64,000 nt of DNA. It comes from Amycolatopsis suaedae. GTDB lineage: Bacteria > Actinomycetota > Actinomycetes > Mycobacteriales > Pseudonocardiaceae. Below are positions 18,810 to 26,917 of the stretch, piece after piece; the stretch's first letter is position 1; each line of letters begins with the position of its first letter. The stretch covers positions 1 to 64,000 of the forward strand of contig NZ_SFCC01000008.1 of the NCBI RefSeq assembly GCF_004214935.1. Reading direction: 5' to 3'. The notes below the pieces were generated by a model, which saw only the letters and a program-made list of their open reading frames with translations, searched no databases and was not told the DNA's origin. The position numbers and the translations under genes were made by a program.

Positions 18810-18875
18810 ATGCGCGTAACCGCGCCGCACCCGTGTGACAACGCCACGCGACCTCCGAGACCGGCAGGCTGCTGA
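18810..18875 (+). CDS. Possible 21-residue leader peptide
   Basis: A small frame, reading MRVTAPHP...RPAGC, with an excellent ribosome site GAGGAGGAG (18797-18805) just upstream, inside the leader between panB and the iminopeptidase gene. It is rich in proline (5 of 21) and has two cysteines, the last residue being one. The gene downstream encodes a proline-releasing peptidase, so an attenuator peptide whose translation senses proline supply or ribosome stalling at prolines is an attractive but unproven idea. A hairpin follows 18 nt after the stop. Confidence 0.45.
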   Translation: MRVTAPHPCDNATRPPRPAGC

Positions 18876-18893
18876 CCCCTTTCCCCACCGACC

Positions 18894-18930
18894 GGGGGTT
18901 CGTTCAGTCTGGCGGCGGGAGCGAACCCCC
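18894..18930 (+). promoter_or_regulatory. Leader hairpin 1 (attenuator-like)
   Basis: GGGGGTTCG (18894-18902) pairs with CGAACCCCC (18922-18930), a 9-bp stem with a 19-nt loop. It begins 18 nt after the leader-peptide stop and ends just before the second hairpin. There is no U-run, so it could act as an attenuator or as a partner for alternative folding. Confidence 0.5.
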
Positions 18931-18934
18931 AACC

Positions 18935-18978
18935 TCCTCCATGCGCACCATCACAGGCAAGGTGGTGCGCATGGAGGA
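18935..18978 (+). promoter_or_regulatory. Leader hairpin 2 hiding the iminopeptidase start
   Basis: TCCTCCATGCGCACC (18935-18949) is perfectly complementary to GGTGCGCATGGAGGA (18964-18978), a 15-bp stem with a 14-nt loop. The 3' arm contains the likely ATG at 18971, and the loop holds part of its ribosome site (AAGGTGG). Folding should block initiation, so this is a strong candidate for translational control. Confidence 0.6.
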
Positions 18979-19903
18979 TCTCTATCCGCCGACGGCGGCC
19001 ACCGGCTCGGGACTGCTCGACGTCGGCGACGGCCACCGGATCTACTGGGAGACAGCGGGTAACCCGGCAGGCAAGCCCGCCGTCGTGCTGCACGGCGGCC
19101 CGGGCGCCGGGCTCGCGCCGATGTCCCGGCGGCACTTCGATCCGGACGCCTACCGGGTCGTCCTGGTCGACCAGCGCGGTGCCGGGCACAGCGAACCGCG
19201 GCTGGACCTCTCGGCCAACACCACCTGGCACCTCGTCGACGACCTGGAGCGGCTGCGCGACCATCTCGGGATCGAGCGGTGGCAGCTGTTCGGCGGGTCG
19301 TGGGGTGCGACGCTGGCGCTGGCCTACGCGCAGACCCATCCCGAGCGGGTCTCGGAAATCGTGCTGCGCGGGGTGTTCACCTGCCGTCAGTCCGAACTGG
19401 ACTGGATCTACCGCGGCGGTGCCGGGATGCTGTTCCCCGAGGCGTGGGCCGACTTCCTCGCGCCACTGCCGGCGGACCGGCACGCGGATCCGCTGGGCGG
19501 GTACGCGGACCTGATCGACGATCCCGGCACCCGGGACCGCGCCGCGCTGGCATGGAGCGCCTGGGAGGGCGCGATCGTGTCGCTGCTGCCGCAGCGCGGA
19601 TACCACGAGACCTACGCCGATCCGGCGTTCGCGGTGCCGTTCGCGCGGCTGGCGCTGCACTACTTCACGCACGGCGCGTGGCTGGAGCCCGGGCAGCTGA
19701 TCCGTGACGCGGGCAAGCTCGCCGGTATCCCCGGGGTGATCGTCCAGGGTCGTTACGACGTCGTCTGCCCGCCGGTGACGGCGTACGAACTGCACCGGGC
19801 CTGGCCGGACTCGCGCCTGCACCTGCTGCCCGCGGGTCACGCGGTCACCGACCCCGGCATGCTGCGTCACCTGCGTCAGGCCACCGACGGCTTCCGGGAG
19901 TAG
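18971..19903 (+). CDS. pip: Proline iminopeptidase
   Basis: Cytoplasmic alpha/beta hydrolase that removes N-terminal proline from peptides. With the ATG at 18971 it has 310 residues and begins MEDLYPP, the usual family opening, with AAGGTGG as ribosome site; an ATG at 18941 would add ten residues but has no such site and lies in a hairpin. The oxyanion-hole HGGPGAG is near residue 40, followed by VDQRGAGHSEPR. The nucleophile elbow GGSWGATLAL lies near residue 110 and the catalytic histidine in LLPAGHAV near residue 288. The 3' end overlaps the convergent WYL regulator by 28 bp. Expression is probably set by the structured leader. Confidence 0.9.
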   Translation: MEDLYPPTAATGSGLLDVGDGHRIYWETAGNPAGKPAVVLHGGPGAGLAPMSRRHFDPDAYRVVLVDQRGAGHSEPRLDLSANTTWHLVDDLERLRDHLGIERWQLFGGSWGATLALAYAQTHPERVSEIVLRGVFTCRQSELDWIYRGGAGMLFPEAWADFLAPLPADRHADPLGGYADLIDDPGTRDRAALAWSAWEGAIVSLLPQRGYHETYADPAFAVPFARLALHYFTHGAWLEPGQLIRDAGKLAGIPGVIVQGRYDVVCPPVTAYELHRAWPDSRLHLLPAGHAVTDPGMLRHLRQATDGFRE

Positions 19904-20859
19904 CCGGCGGCGACCGCGGCCGCGCGGTCCCGCAGGGACGTGCGTAACCATTGCGGGGCAAGGACTTCCGCGTTCGTGGCGAGCTGCCACAGTGCCCAGA
20001 CGGCGTGCCGCGCATCCTGGAAGGTGGCCTCCAGCCGGGGCCAGCCGTCCGCGCCGGTCTCCCCGGCGTGGACGGACAGGGCTGTACCGGCGAGTTCCGC
20101 GCGCCGCGCCGGATGCACCCGGAGGAGCACGGTGACCTGGTCGCCGCCGGTGCGGAACCGCGTGCTGCGTTCCTGCCAGATCCGGTCCAGGTCGACCCGC
20201 TCCGGTCGCCGGGCCGGTTCGGCGAGTTCCTCGGCGGCCAGGATCCGGGACAGCCGGTAGGTGCGGTCCGCGCCGGACCTGGTGGCCAGCAGGTAACCCT
20301 GGCCGCGCACGGTGACTAGGCCGATCGGGTCCACCGTGCGCCACTTCGGAGCCTGGCCGGCAGCCGCGTAGTGGATGCGCAGCCGGTGCCCGGCGAACAC
20401 CGCGCGCCGCACCTCGGCCAGCACGGCGTCGGGCACCTCCTCGTCGGTCAGCCGGCGCGCGAGCAGGTCGGTCTCCGGGTCGATGAGCAGTCGCTCGACG
20501 GCGCCGGCCGCGGTGGCCCGGTGGCTTTCCGGCAGTGCGTCGACCACCTTGTGCATGGCCGAGGCGAGCGCGCCGCCGAGCCCGAACGCCTGGGCGCCGC
20601 GCCGCGATCCGGCGACCAGCAGGGCGAGGGCCTCGTCGTGGTTCAGTCCGGTGAGCTCGGTCCGGAAGCCGGGGAGCAGGGCGAACCCGCCGTTGCGGCC
20701 GCGTTCGGCGTACACCGGGACGCCCGCCGCGGACAGCGCGTCGATGTCCCGCAGCACCGTGCGGGTGGACACCTCCAGCTCGCGGGCGAGCGCCGCCGCG
20801 GACAGCCGGCCGTGCCGGCGCAGCAGCAGTACCAGCGACACCAACCGGTCCGCGCGCAT
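19876..20859 (-). CDS. YafY-type HTH/WYL-domain transcriptional regulator
   Basis: 327 residues: a DeoR-like winged helix at the N-terminus (RLSAAALARELEVSTRTVLR, residues 18-37) and a WYL ligand-sensing domain in the middle (KWRTVDPIGLV...GYLLA, where the usual WYL triad reads GYL). A WCX-type C-terminal part follows. Such proteins are mostly repressors of neighbouring genes, answering to small molecules or nucleic acids. It is divergent from the SnoaL-like gene, and a perfect inverted repeat lies in the 61-bp gap, so autoregulation and control of the 20921-21756 pair are likely. Confidence 0.88.
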   Translation of the reverse strand: MRADRLVSLVLLLRRHGRLSAAALARELEVSTRTVLRDIDALSAAGVPVYAERGRNGGFALLPGFRTELTGLNHDEALALLVAGSRRGAQAFGLGGALASAMHKVVDALPESHRATAAGAVERLLIDPETDLLARRLTDEEVPDAVLAEVRRAVFAGHRLRIHYAAAGQAPKWRTVDPIGLVTVRGQGYLLATRSGADRTYRLSRILAAEELAEPARRPERVDLDRIWQERSTRFRTGGDQVTVLLRVHPARRAELAGTALSVHAGETGADGWPRLEATFQDARHAVWALWQLATNAEVLAPQWLRTSLRDRAAAVAAGYSRKPSVA

Positions 20860-20878
20860 GCGAAAACGTTACCGGAAT

Positions 20879-20899
20879 ACACGACACAGGATGTCGTGT
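20879..20899. promoter_or_regulatory. Operator for the WYL regulator
   Basis: ACACGACA (20879-20886) and TGTCGTGT (20892-20899) make a perfect 8-bp inverted repeat with a 5-nt spacer, centred in the gap between the divergent regulator and the SnoaL-like gene. Small palindromes in this position are typical YafY/WYL operator sites (inference). Confidence 0.6.
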
Positions 20900-20920
20900 T
20901 TTGTGCGCGAGGCTTTCCGC

Positions 20921-21274
20921 ATGACAAGCAGGACTGCGGCCACCGAGCCGAACGATCTGGGCAGGTACTTCATCGAGCGCGCCAACGCGGGCGACGTCGA
21001 CGGGCTGGTGGCGTTGTACGAGCCGGACGCCGTGCTGGCCTTCCCGCCGGGCAACCTGGCGACCGGGCACGCGGAGATCCGCAAGGTCTACGAGGGATTC
21101 GTCGCAGCGGCGCCGGTGCTCACGCCGGGCAGGCAGCATCCGGCGCTGGTCAGCGGCGACCTGGCGCTCACCGTGTCCACGCTGACCACCGGGGAGATGA
21201 CCGTGGAGATCGCCCGTCGCCAGCCGGACGGGTCCTGGCTGTGGGCCGTGGATCAGCCGGCGCTCGTGCCGTAG
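20921..21274 (+). CDS. SnoaL-like (NTF2-fold) protein
   Basis: 117 residues with the cone-like NTF2/SnoaL pattern: FIERANAGDVDGLVALYEPDAV near residue 16, then the conserved GHAEIRKVYEGFV. Such proteins bind small hydrophobic ligands or act as isomerases or cyclases, but no activity can be named here. It is divergent from the WYL regulator and shares one base with the next gene (TAGTG at 21272-21276), so the two form an operon probably controlled by that regulator. Confidence 0.8.
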   Translation: MTSRTAATEPNDLGRYFIERANAGDVDGLVALYEPDAVLAFPPGNLATGHAEIRKVYEGFVAAAPVLTPGRQHPALVSGDLALTVSTLTTGEMTVEIARRQPDGSWLWAVDQPALVP

Positions 21275-21756
21275 TGCGGCGCATCGCGACGATCGGCGTC
21301 TACGGGTTCACGGCCGGGACGTTCGTCGCGGCGCTCGCCGGTGCGGAGGCCGGGCTGCTGCTCGACCTCCGCCAGCGCCGCGGCGTCCGGGGGCCCGAGT
21401 ACACGTGGGCGAACGCGGCGCGGCTGCGGCGCCTGCTCGCCGACGCGGGCATCGGCTACCGGCACGTGCGGGACCTGGCGCCGACGACCGAGCTGCGCGA
21501 ACTCCAGTACCGCGAGGACGACCGCCAGGGCGTGGGCAAGCGCAACCGGATCACGCTGGCGGCCGAGTACGCCGAGCGCTACACCCGGGAGATCCTCGAC
21601 CCGTTCGATCTGGGCGGGCTCGTGGCCGGGCTGCCGCCGGGGGTGACGGCGTTGTTCTGCGTCGAGCGTGACCCGCAGGCGTGTCACCGTTCGCTGGTGG
21701 CGGGGCGCCTGCACGCCGGGCACGGCCTCCCGGTGACGCACCTGCGCCCCGCCTGA
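21274..21756 (+). CDS. DUF488 family protein
   Basis: 160 residues starting at a GTG that overlaps the previous stop by one base. It shows the DUF488 features: ATIGVYGFT at the start, LLLDLRQRR near residue 28, and the C-terminal cysteine motif LFCVERDPQACHRSLVAGRL near residues 127-146, reminiscent of a nucleotide- or DNA-linked enzyme site. The function of the family is unknown. It is cotranscribed with the SnoaL-like gene and convergent with the PucR regulator; the hairpin repeat lies at its 3' side. Confidence 0.82.
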   Translation: MRRIATIGVYGFTAGTFVAALAGAEAGLLLDLRQRRGVRGPEYTWANAARLRRLLADAGIGYRHVRDLAPTTELRELQYREDDRQGVGKRNRITLAAEYAERYTREILDPFDLGGLVAGLPPGVTALFCVERDPQACHRSLVAGRLHAGHGLPVTHLRPA

Positions 21757-21795
21757 CCACAGCAGCCCCACCTGTCCCACGTGTCACTTCCGTAA

Positions 21796-21848
21796 GGGAG
21801 CAAGGGAGCTTTACTACCCTTCTTCGCTAGTAAACCTCCCTTGCTCCC
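21796..21848. repeat. Hairpin repeat, copy 5 (encodes the PucR C-terminus)
   Basis: A 21-bp stem with one mismatch (GGGAGCAAGGGAGCTTTACTA, 21796-21816, against 21828-21848) and the loop CCCTTCTTCGC. It lies between convergent DUF488 and PucR genes, and the PucR gene reads into it: the element supplies the last residues (EQGRFTSEEG) and the stop. The single stem mismatch falls in the coding arm. A flanking TCACTTCCGTAAGG is shared with copy 7. Confidence 0.92.
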
Positions 21849-23325
21849 ACTTCGAGGGGCGGGGGAGGTTCAGAGCCAGCCACAGTTCGGCACGGACGCC
21901 GGGGGCGTTCAGGGAGCGGCCGGTCAGCTCCTCGATTTTACGCATGCGATTGCGCAGGGTGTGGCGGTGCACGCCGAGGCGCTCGGCGGCGGCGTCCCAG
22001 TGGCCGTGCTCGGACAGCCAGCAGCGCAGCGACTCGACCAGGTCGCCGCGACCGGTCAGGTCGTGTGCGCGCAACGGGGCGAGCAGGCCGTTGGCGAAGC
22101 CTTCCGCGGCGTCGGCGGGCAACAGGGACAGCAGGCCGACACCGGCGTGGTCGGCGAAGCGCAGCAACGGCTCGCCCGCCGCGCGGGCGGCCGCGGCGGC
22201 CTGCCGCGCCTGGTCCCAGGCCTCGGCCAGGCGGCCGGGCGGCACCGGCTCGGACACCCCGGCGTGCATCCCGTCCATCCCCTGCGGCGGCACCGTGGCC
22301 GGCATCAGCAGCAGCGCCGCACCGTCGCGCTCCCCCGCCAGCCGCGCGCCCTCGAACGTGTCCACGGCGTCGACGACAGCCGCCCGCAACCGCGGCGGGC
22401 CCAGCAGCGCCACCACGGTCCACGGCTGCGCGGGCACCGCGCCGGGCAGCTCGCGCCAGGCCGCCAGCGCCGCCTCCGTCCGGCCCGCCAGCAGCAGGTC
22501 CAGGATCGCGCCACGCAACCGGCGCACGGCCCGGCCGGACGCCTGGTCACCCTCCAGCGCGAGCGCCAGCAGCGACGCGGCGGTGTTCACGATCGTCCGG
22601 TCCGCGGGCTCCAGCGTGGCCGGACGGCCCACCGCCAGGAAACTCCGCGACCGGGTCGCCAGGGCCTGGACGAACACCTCGTCCTCCCCGACGGTGTCCA
22701 CCACGCTGCCCAGCCGGGTCCCCGACCGCAGCCGCGCCAGCAGCGGCTCCAGGCTCCGCGAACGGTCCCGCGACGCAGCGGGGCTCGCGTGAACGGGCCG
22801 GCCCTCGGTGTCGAGCAGCAGCACCCAGCCGTCCACCTCCCCGGCCAGCGCCCGCACGGTCGCACTCGGCCCGGACCTGCCCACGGCCGCGCGGGTCAGC
22901 CTCCGCTGGGCCCTGCCGGTGCGGATCAGTGCCGCGTACTCGTCCGCGGCCACCGCCGCCGACACCGCCTTGGTGATGGCGATGAACGGCGTCCGCCTCG
23001 GCACGTCGAACAGCGGCAGCCCGGCCGCCTCCGCCGCCTCGACCAGTGCCGCGGGCACCTCGTCGTGGTTGATCCCGCTGCCGAACCCGATCCCGGCCAC
23101 CCCGGCGCCGACCAGCCTGCGCACGTAGCCGTCCGCGTCCCGGGCCGGTGCCAGGCCGGTGGTCAGCAGCAGTTCGCCGCCGTCGAGGAACGCCGTCGGG
23201 TCGGCCAGCTCGGTCGAGTGCACCCAGCCGATCGGCCGGTCCAGCGCCCCGTGGCCGGCCAGCACCCGCAGCCGCAGCGACTCGATGGCCACCAGCCCGC
23301 CCACCGTGAGTGCCATAATGTCCAA
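21814..23325 (-). CDS. PucR-family transcriptional regulator
   Basis: 503 residues. An N-terminal PucR domain (LTVGGLVAIESLRLRVLAGH onward, to about residue 120), a central GGDEF-like region and a C-terminal helix-turn-helix (DAAAERLGVHRHTLRNRMRK, near residue 455). PucR-type proteins commonly activate purine or amine catabolism in response to the substrate. It is divergent from gabT-gabD across 88 bp, so it is probably their GABA- or amine-responsive regulator (compare GabR-type PucR activators in Corynebacterium). The C-terminal tail EQGRFTSEEG comes from the hairpin repeat. The start may also be the ATG three codons later. Confidence 0.88.
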   Translation of the reverse strand: MDIMALTVGGLVAIESLRLRVLAGHGALDRPIGWVHSTELADPTAFLDGGELLLTTGLAPARDADGYVRRLVGAGVAGIGFGSGINHDEVPAALVEAAEAAGLPLFDVPRRTPFIAITKAVSAAVAADEYAALIRTGRAQRRLTRAAVGRSGPSATVRALAGEVDGWVLLLDTEGRPVHASPAASRDRSRSLEPLLARLRSGTRLGSVVDTVGEDEVFVQALATRSRSFLAVGRPATLEPADRTIVNTAASLLALALEGDQASGRAVRRLRGAILDLLLAGRTEAALAAWRELPGAVPAQPWTVVALLGPPRLRAAVVDAVDTFEGARLAGERDGAALLLMPATVPPQGMDGMHAGVSEPVPPGRLAEAWDQARQAAAAARAAGEPLLRFADHAGVGLLSLLPADAAEGFANGLLAPLRAHDLTGRGDLVESLRCWLSEHGHWDAAAERLGVHRHTLRNRMRKIEELTGRSLNAPGVRAELWLALNLPRPSKWEQGRFTSEEG

Positions 23326-23413
23326 CTCCAGCCTTCGAATACACCAGAATGTACAGCTGACTCACCACCCACGCCGCCGCACGCTGGGACCGGAACCGAT
23401 CCCAGGAGGCAGC

Positions 23414-24745
23414 GTGACCCAGACCCGACCGCGTCTTTCCAGCCGGCTGCGCACCGAGATCCCCGGCCCCGCGTCCCGGGCGCTCCAGCAGCGTCGCGCC
23501 GGCGCCGTCGCCGCCGGGCTCAGCTCCGTGCTGCCCGCCTACATCACCTCGGCCAGCGGCGGCCTGCTCACCGACGCCGACGGCAACACGCTGATCGACC
23601 TCGGCTCCGGCATCGCGGTGACCAACGTCGGGCACTCGGCGCCCGCCGTCGTCGACCGCGTCCGCAAGCAGGCGTGCTGGTTCACCCACACCTGCTTCAT
23701 GGTCACGCCGTACGAGGGCTACGTGGAGGTCTGCGAGCAGCTCAACGACCTCACCCCCGGCGACCACGAGAAGCGGTCCGTGCTGCTCAACTCCGGCGCC
23801 GAGGCGGTGGAGAACGCGGTCAAGATCGCCAGGGCCGCCACCGGCCGCCAGGCGATCGTCGTCCTCGACCACGCCTACCACGGCCGCACCAACCTGACGA
23901 TGGCGCTGACGGCCAAGTCGGTGCCCTACAAGCACGGATTCGGCCCGTTCGCGCCGGAGATCTACCGGGTGCCCGGCTCCTACCCCTACCGCGACGGCCT
24001 GTCCGGTGAGCAGGCCGCGGCCGCGGCGATCGACCGGGTGGACAAGCAGATCGGCGCCGACCAGGTCGCCGCCGTCGTGGTCGAGCCCATCCAGGGCGAG
24101 GGCGGCTTCGTCGATCCGGCGCCCGGGTTCCTGCCGGCGCTGGCCGCCTGGTGCCGGGACAACGGCATCGTGTTCGTCGCCGACGAGGTACAGACCGGCT
24201 TCTGCCGCACCGGCGACTGGTTCGCCAGCGACCACGAGGGCGTCGTCCCCGACCTGGTGGCCACCGCGAAGGGCATCGCGGCCGGCCTGCCGCTGGCCGC
24301 GGTCACCGGCAGGGCCGAGCTGCTCGACGCGGTCCCGCCGGGCGGCCTCGGCGGAACCTACGGCGGCAACCCGGTCGCCTGCGCCGCCGCGCTGGGCGCC
24401 ATCGAGACCATGCGGCAGGAGAACCTGACGCGGGCCGCCCGCGGCATCGCCGACGTCGTGCTGCCCCGCCTGCGGGACCTCGCCACGCGTACCGGCGTGA
24501 TCGGCGACGTCCGCGGCCGCGGCGCGATGCTGGCCGCCGAGTTCGTCCGCCCGGGCACCACCGAACCGGACCCGGACATCACCAAGCGGGTCGCCGCCGC
24601 CTGTCACGCGGCCGGCGTCGTCGTGCTCACCTGCGGCACCTACGGCAACGTCGTCCGCCTGCTGCCGCCGCTGTCCCTCTCGCACGACCTGCTCGACGAG
24701 GGACTGTCCGTACTGGAAGACGCCGTTGTGGAGGCCGCGCGGTGA
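23414..24745 (+). CDS. gabT: 4-aminobutyrate aminotransferase
   Basis: Class III PLP aminotransferase moving the amino group of GABA to 2-oxoglutarate to give succinic semialdehyde. 443 residues from a GTG with GGAGG four bases upstream. Seen: LLNSGAEAVENAVKIAR (PLP phosphate site, near residue 135), VVEPIQGEGGF, FVADEVQTGFCRTG (PLP-ring aspartate), and the Schiff-base lysine in VATAKGIAAGLP near residue 288. It overlaps gabD by 4 bp (ATG-like GTGA), so the two are coupled. It fits the divergent PucR regulator as a GABA shunt operon. Confidence 0.93.
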   Translation: MTQTRPRLSSRLRTEIPGPASRALQQRRAGAVAAGLSSVLPAYITSASGGLLTDADGNTLIDLGSGIAVTNVGHSAPAVVDRVRKQACWFTHTCFMVTPYEGYVEVCEQLNDLTPGDHEKRSVLLNSGAEAVENAVKIARAATGRQAIVVLDHAYHGRTNLTMALTAKSVPYKHGFGPFAPEIYRVPGSYPYRDGLSGEQAAAAAIDRVDKQIGADQVAAVVVEPIQGEGGFVDPAPGFLPALAAWCRDNGIVFVADEVQTGFCRTGDWFASDHEGVVPDLVATAKGIAAGLPLAAVTGRAELLDAVPPGGLGGTYGGNPVACAAALGAIETMRQENLTRAARGIADVVLPRLRDLATRTGVIGDVRGRGAMLAAEFVRPGTTEPDPDITKRVAAACHAAGVVVLTCGTYGNVVRLLPPLSLSHDLLDEGLSVLEDAVVEAAR

Positions 24746-26169
24746 CCACGCCGTTCTGGATCGCAGGCAAGCCCCGCACCGGCGAGCACACCCAGGTCGT
24801 GCACAGCCCGTGGGACGGCGCCGTCGCCGGGGAGCACGGGGTGCCCTCGGCCGCCGACGTCGAGGACGCCGTCCGCGCGGCCGACGAGGGCAGGGCCGAG
24901 ACCGCGGCGACCCCGGCGCACGTCCGGGCCGCCGCGCTGGACCACGTCGCACGGTCGCTGACCGAGCGCGCGGACGAGTTCGCCGAACGTATCACCGCGG
25001 AGTCGGCGAAGCCGATCACCTGGGCCCGCGCCGAGGTCGCCCGCGGCGCGTCGACGTTCCGCTGGGCCGCCGAGGAGGCCCGCCGCCTGTCCGGCGAGCT
25101 GCAGCGGCTGGACACCGACCCGGGCGGCACCGGCAGGCTGGCGCTGGTGCGCCGCGTCCCGAAGGGGCCGGTGCTGGGCATCACGCCGTTCAACTTCCCG
25201 CTGAACCTGGTGGCACACAAGGTCGCGCCCGCCATCGCGGCCGGTGCGCCGATCGTGCTGAAACCCGCCCCGGCGACCCCGCTGACCGCGCTCGCGCTGG
25301 GCGAGCTGCTCGCCGAGACCGGCCTGCCCGCCGGCAGCTGGTCGGTGCTGCCCACCGGCAACGACGTCGCCGCCACCCTGGTTGCCGACCCGCGGCTGCC
25401 GGTGGTGTCGTTCACCGGCTCGGTCCCGGTCGGCTGGGGCATCGCCGATTCCGTGCCACGCAAGCACGTCGCGCTGGAACTGGGCGGCAACGCGGCGGTC
25501 GTCGTGTGCCCGGACTGGACCGACCTCGACCACGCGGCGGCGCGGATCGCCACGTTCGCCATGTACCAGGCCGGCCAGTCGTGCATTTCCGTGCAGCGGG
25601 TCTACGCCCCGCGCGAGCTGGCAGGCGAACTCACCGACCGGGTCGTCGCCGCCGTCGAGGCACTCGGGACCGGTGACCCGTGGCGGGAAACCACCGCGGT
25701 CGGCCCGCTCATCAACGTCGCGGCGGCCGAACGGGTCGAGTCGTGGATCCGCGAGGCGGTCGGCGCCGGTGGCACGCTGCGGACCGGTGGCGAGCGCGAC
25801 GGCACCACGCTGGCGCCCACCGTGCTCACCGGCGTGCCGGAGGACGCGCGGGTCATGGCCGACGAGGTGTTCGGGCCGGTCGTGACGGTCAACCCGGTCG
25901 ACTCGGTCGAGGAGGCGTTCGCCAGGGTCAACGCCTCCCGGTTCGGCCTGCAGGCCGGGGTGTTCACCAGGGACGTCGGCACGGCGTTCCGCGCGTCGGC
26001 GGAGCTGGCCGTGGGTGGCGTGGTGGTCGGTGACGTGCCGAGCTACCGGGCCGACCAGATGCCCTACGGCGGGGTCAAGGACTCCGGCACCGGCCGGGAG
26101 GGCCCGGCGGCGGCCATCGCCGACCTCACCGAGGAGAAGGTCACCGTCCTGACCGGACTGCCGCTGTGA
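24742..26169 (+). CDS. gabD: Succinate-semialdehyde dehydrogenase-like aldehyde dehydrogenase
   Basis: NAD(P)-dependent aldehyde dehydrogenase of 475 residues, expected to oxidise the succinic semialdehyde made by GabT to succinate. Rossmann contacts include GITPFNFPLNLVAHKVAP near residue 145; the glutamate motif LELGGNAAVVV lies near 245 and the catalytic cysteine in GQSCISVQRVY near 280; EVFGPVVTV near residue 375 is the usual family motif. Substrate is inferred from the operon: some members of this group act on other aldehydes. GTG start overlaps gabT by 4 bp; the 3' end overlaps the convergent metal-receptor gene by 29 bp. Confidence 0.85.
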   Translation: MTTPFWIAGKPRTGEHTQVVHSPWDGAVAGEHGVPSAADVEDAVRAADEGRAETAATPAHVRAAALDHVARSLTERADEFAERITAESAKPITWARAEVARGASTFRWAAEEARRLSGELQRLDTDPGGTGRLALVRRVPKGPVLGITPFNFPLNLVAHKVAPAIAAGAPIVLKPAPATPLTALALGELLAETGLPAGSWSVLPTGNDVAATLVADPRLPVVSFTGSVPVGWGIADSVPRKHVALELGGNAAVVVCPDWTDLDHAAARIATFAMYQAGQSCISVQRVYAPRELAGELTDRVVAAVEALGTGDPWRETTAVGPLINVAAAERVESWIREAVGAGGTLRTGGERDGTTLAPTVLTGVPEDARVMADEVFGPVVTVNPVDSVEEAFARVNASRFGLQAGVFTRDVGTAFRASAELAVGGVVVGDVPSYRADQMPYGGVKDSGTGREGPAAAIADLTEEKVTVLTGLPL

Positions 26170-26917
26170 GCGCGGCATGGGCGGCGACGAGCGACGGCCC
26201 GTACCAGGTGAGGTAACGCCCGGACACCAGTACGTAGGGCACGCCGGGAAACGCCTCCGGGCCGTCGTCGTCGGTGAACTCGTACGGCTCGTCGGGCAGG
26301 ACGAGCAGATCGGCCTCGCCGTCGGCGAACCGCGCGGTCAGCTCGGCCAGCTTCGGCCGCGGGTACCGGTCGGCGTGCGTGGCGTAGGGCATGTCGACAC
26401 CGAGCCGCCGCAGCACGTCGCCGCCGAACGTGTCGCGGCCCAGCACCACCCACGGCTTGCGCCACACCGGCACGACCGCCCGCGCCCGCACCGGCGGCAC
26501 GTCCCGCCACAGGTCCTCGGCCTGGACCAGCCAGTCCGGCTCGTCCAGGCCGAAGGCCTGGGTGAGCAGCCTGCGCAGCGACCCGAGCGCGGCGGGTACC
26601 GAGGCGGGCGCCTCCATCACCCACACCGGCACGCCGTCGCCCCGCAGCCGCTCGACGTCCTCCGGCCGGTTCTCCTCGGAGTTGGCCAGCACCAGGTCCG
26701 GCTCCAGGGCCAGCACCTCGGAAACCTTGGGGTACTTGGACCCGCCGACGCGCGGAACGTCCAGTGTGGACGGATGGGTGCAGTAGTCGGTGGCTCCGGC
26801 GATCCGGCCGGGGGCCGACTCCTCGACCGCCTCGGTCAGCGCGGGCACCAGCGACACCACGCGCACCGGATCGCCACGCAGCGGGACCGGCTCGCCGAGG
26901 TCGTCGGCCGGGGTCAC
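26141..26917 (-). CDS. BtuF/FecB-like helical-backbone metal receptor without signal peptide
   Basis: 258 residues of the periplasmic-binding fold used by cobalamin, siderophore and metal ABC systems: RVVSLVPALTEAV near the start, VGGSKYPKVSEVLALEPDLVL in the middle (as two shorter motifs), and a C-terminal lobe beginning RPKLAELTARFADG. It starts directly with the fold: no signal peptide or lipobox is present, and no ABC permease or ATPase is nearby, so it is probably cytoplasmic. The GTG at 26917 overlaps the stop of the RNB gene by 4 bp, so they form an operon. Its role is unknown; binding of a corrinoid or metal chelate is possible. Confidence 0.75.
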   Translation of the reverse strand: MTPADDLGEPVPLRGDPVRVVSLVPALTEAVEESAPGRIAGATDYCTHPSTLDVPRVGGSKYPKVSEVLALEPDLVLANSEENRPEDVERLRGDGVPVWVMEAPASVPAALGSLRRLLTQAFGLDEPDWLVQAEDLWRDVPPVRARAVVPVWRKPWVVLGRDTFGGDVLRRLGVDMPYATHADRYPRPKLAELTARFADGEADLLVLPDEPYEFTDDDGPEAFPGVPYVLVSGRYLTWYGPSLVAAHAALTAAVRSGR

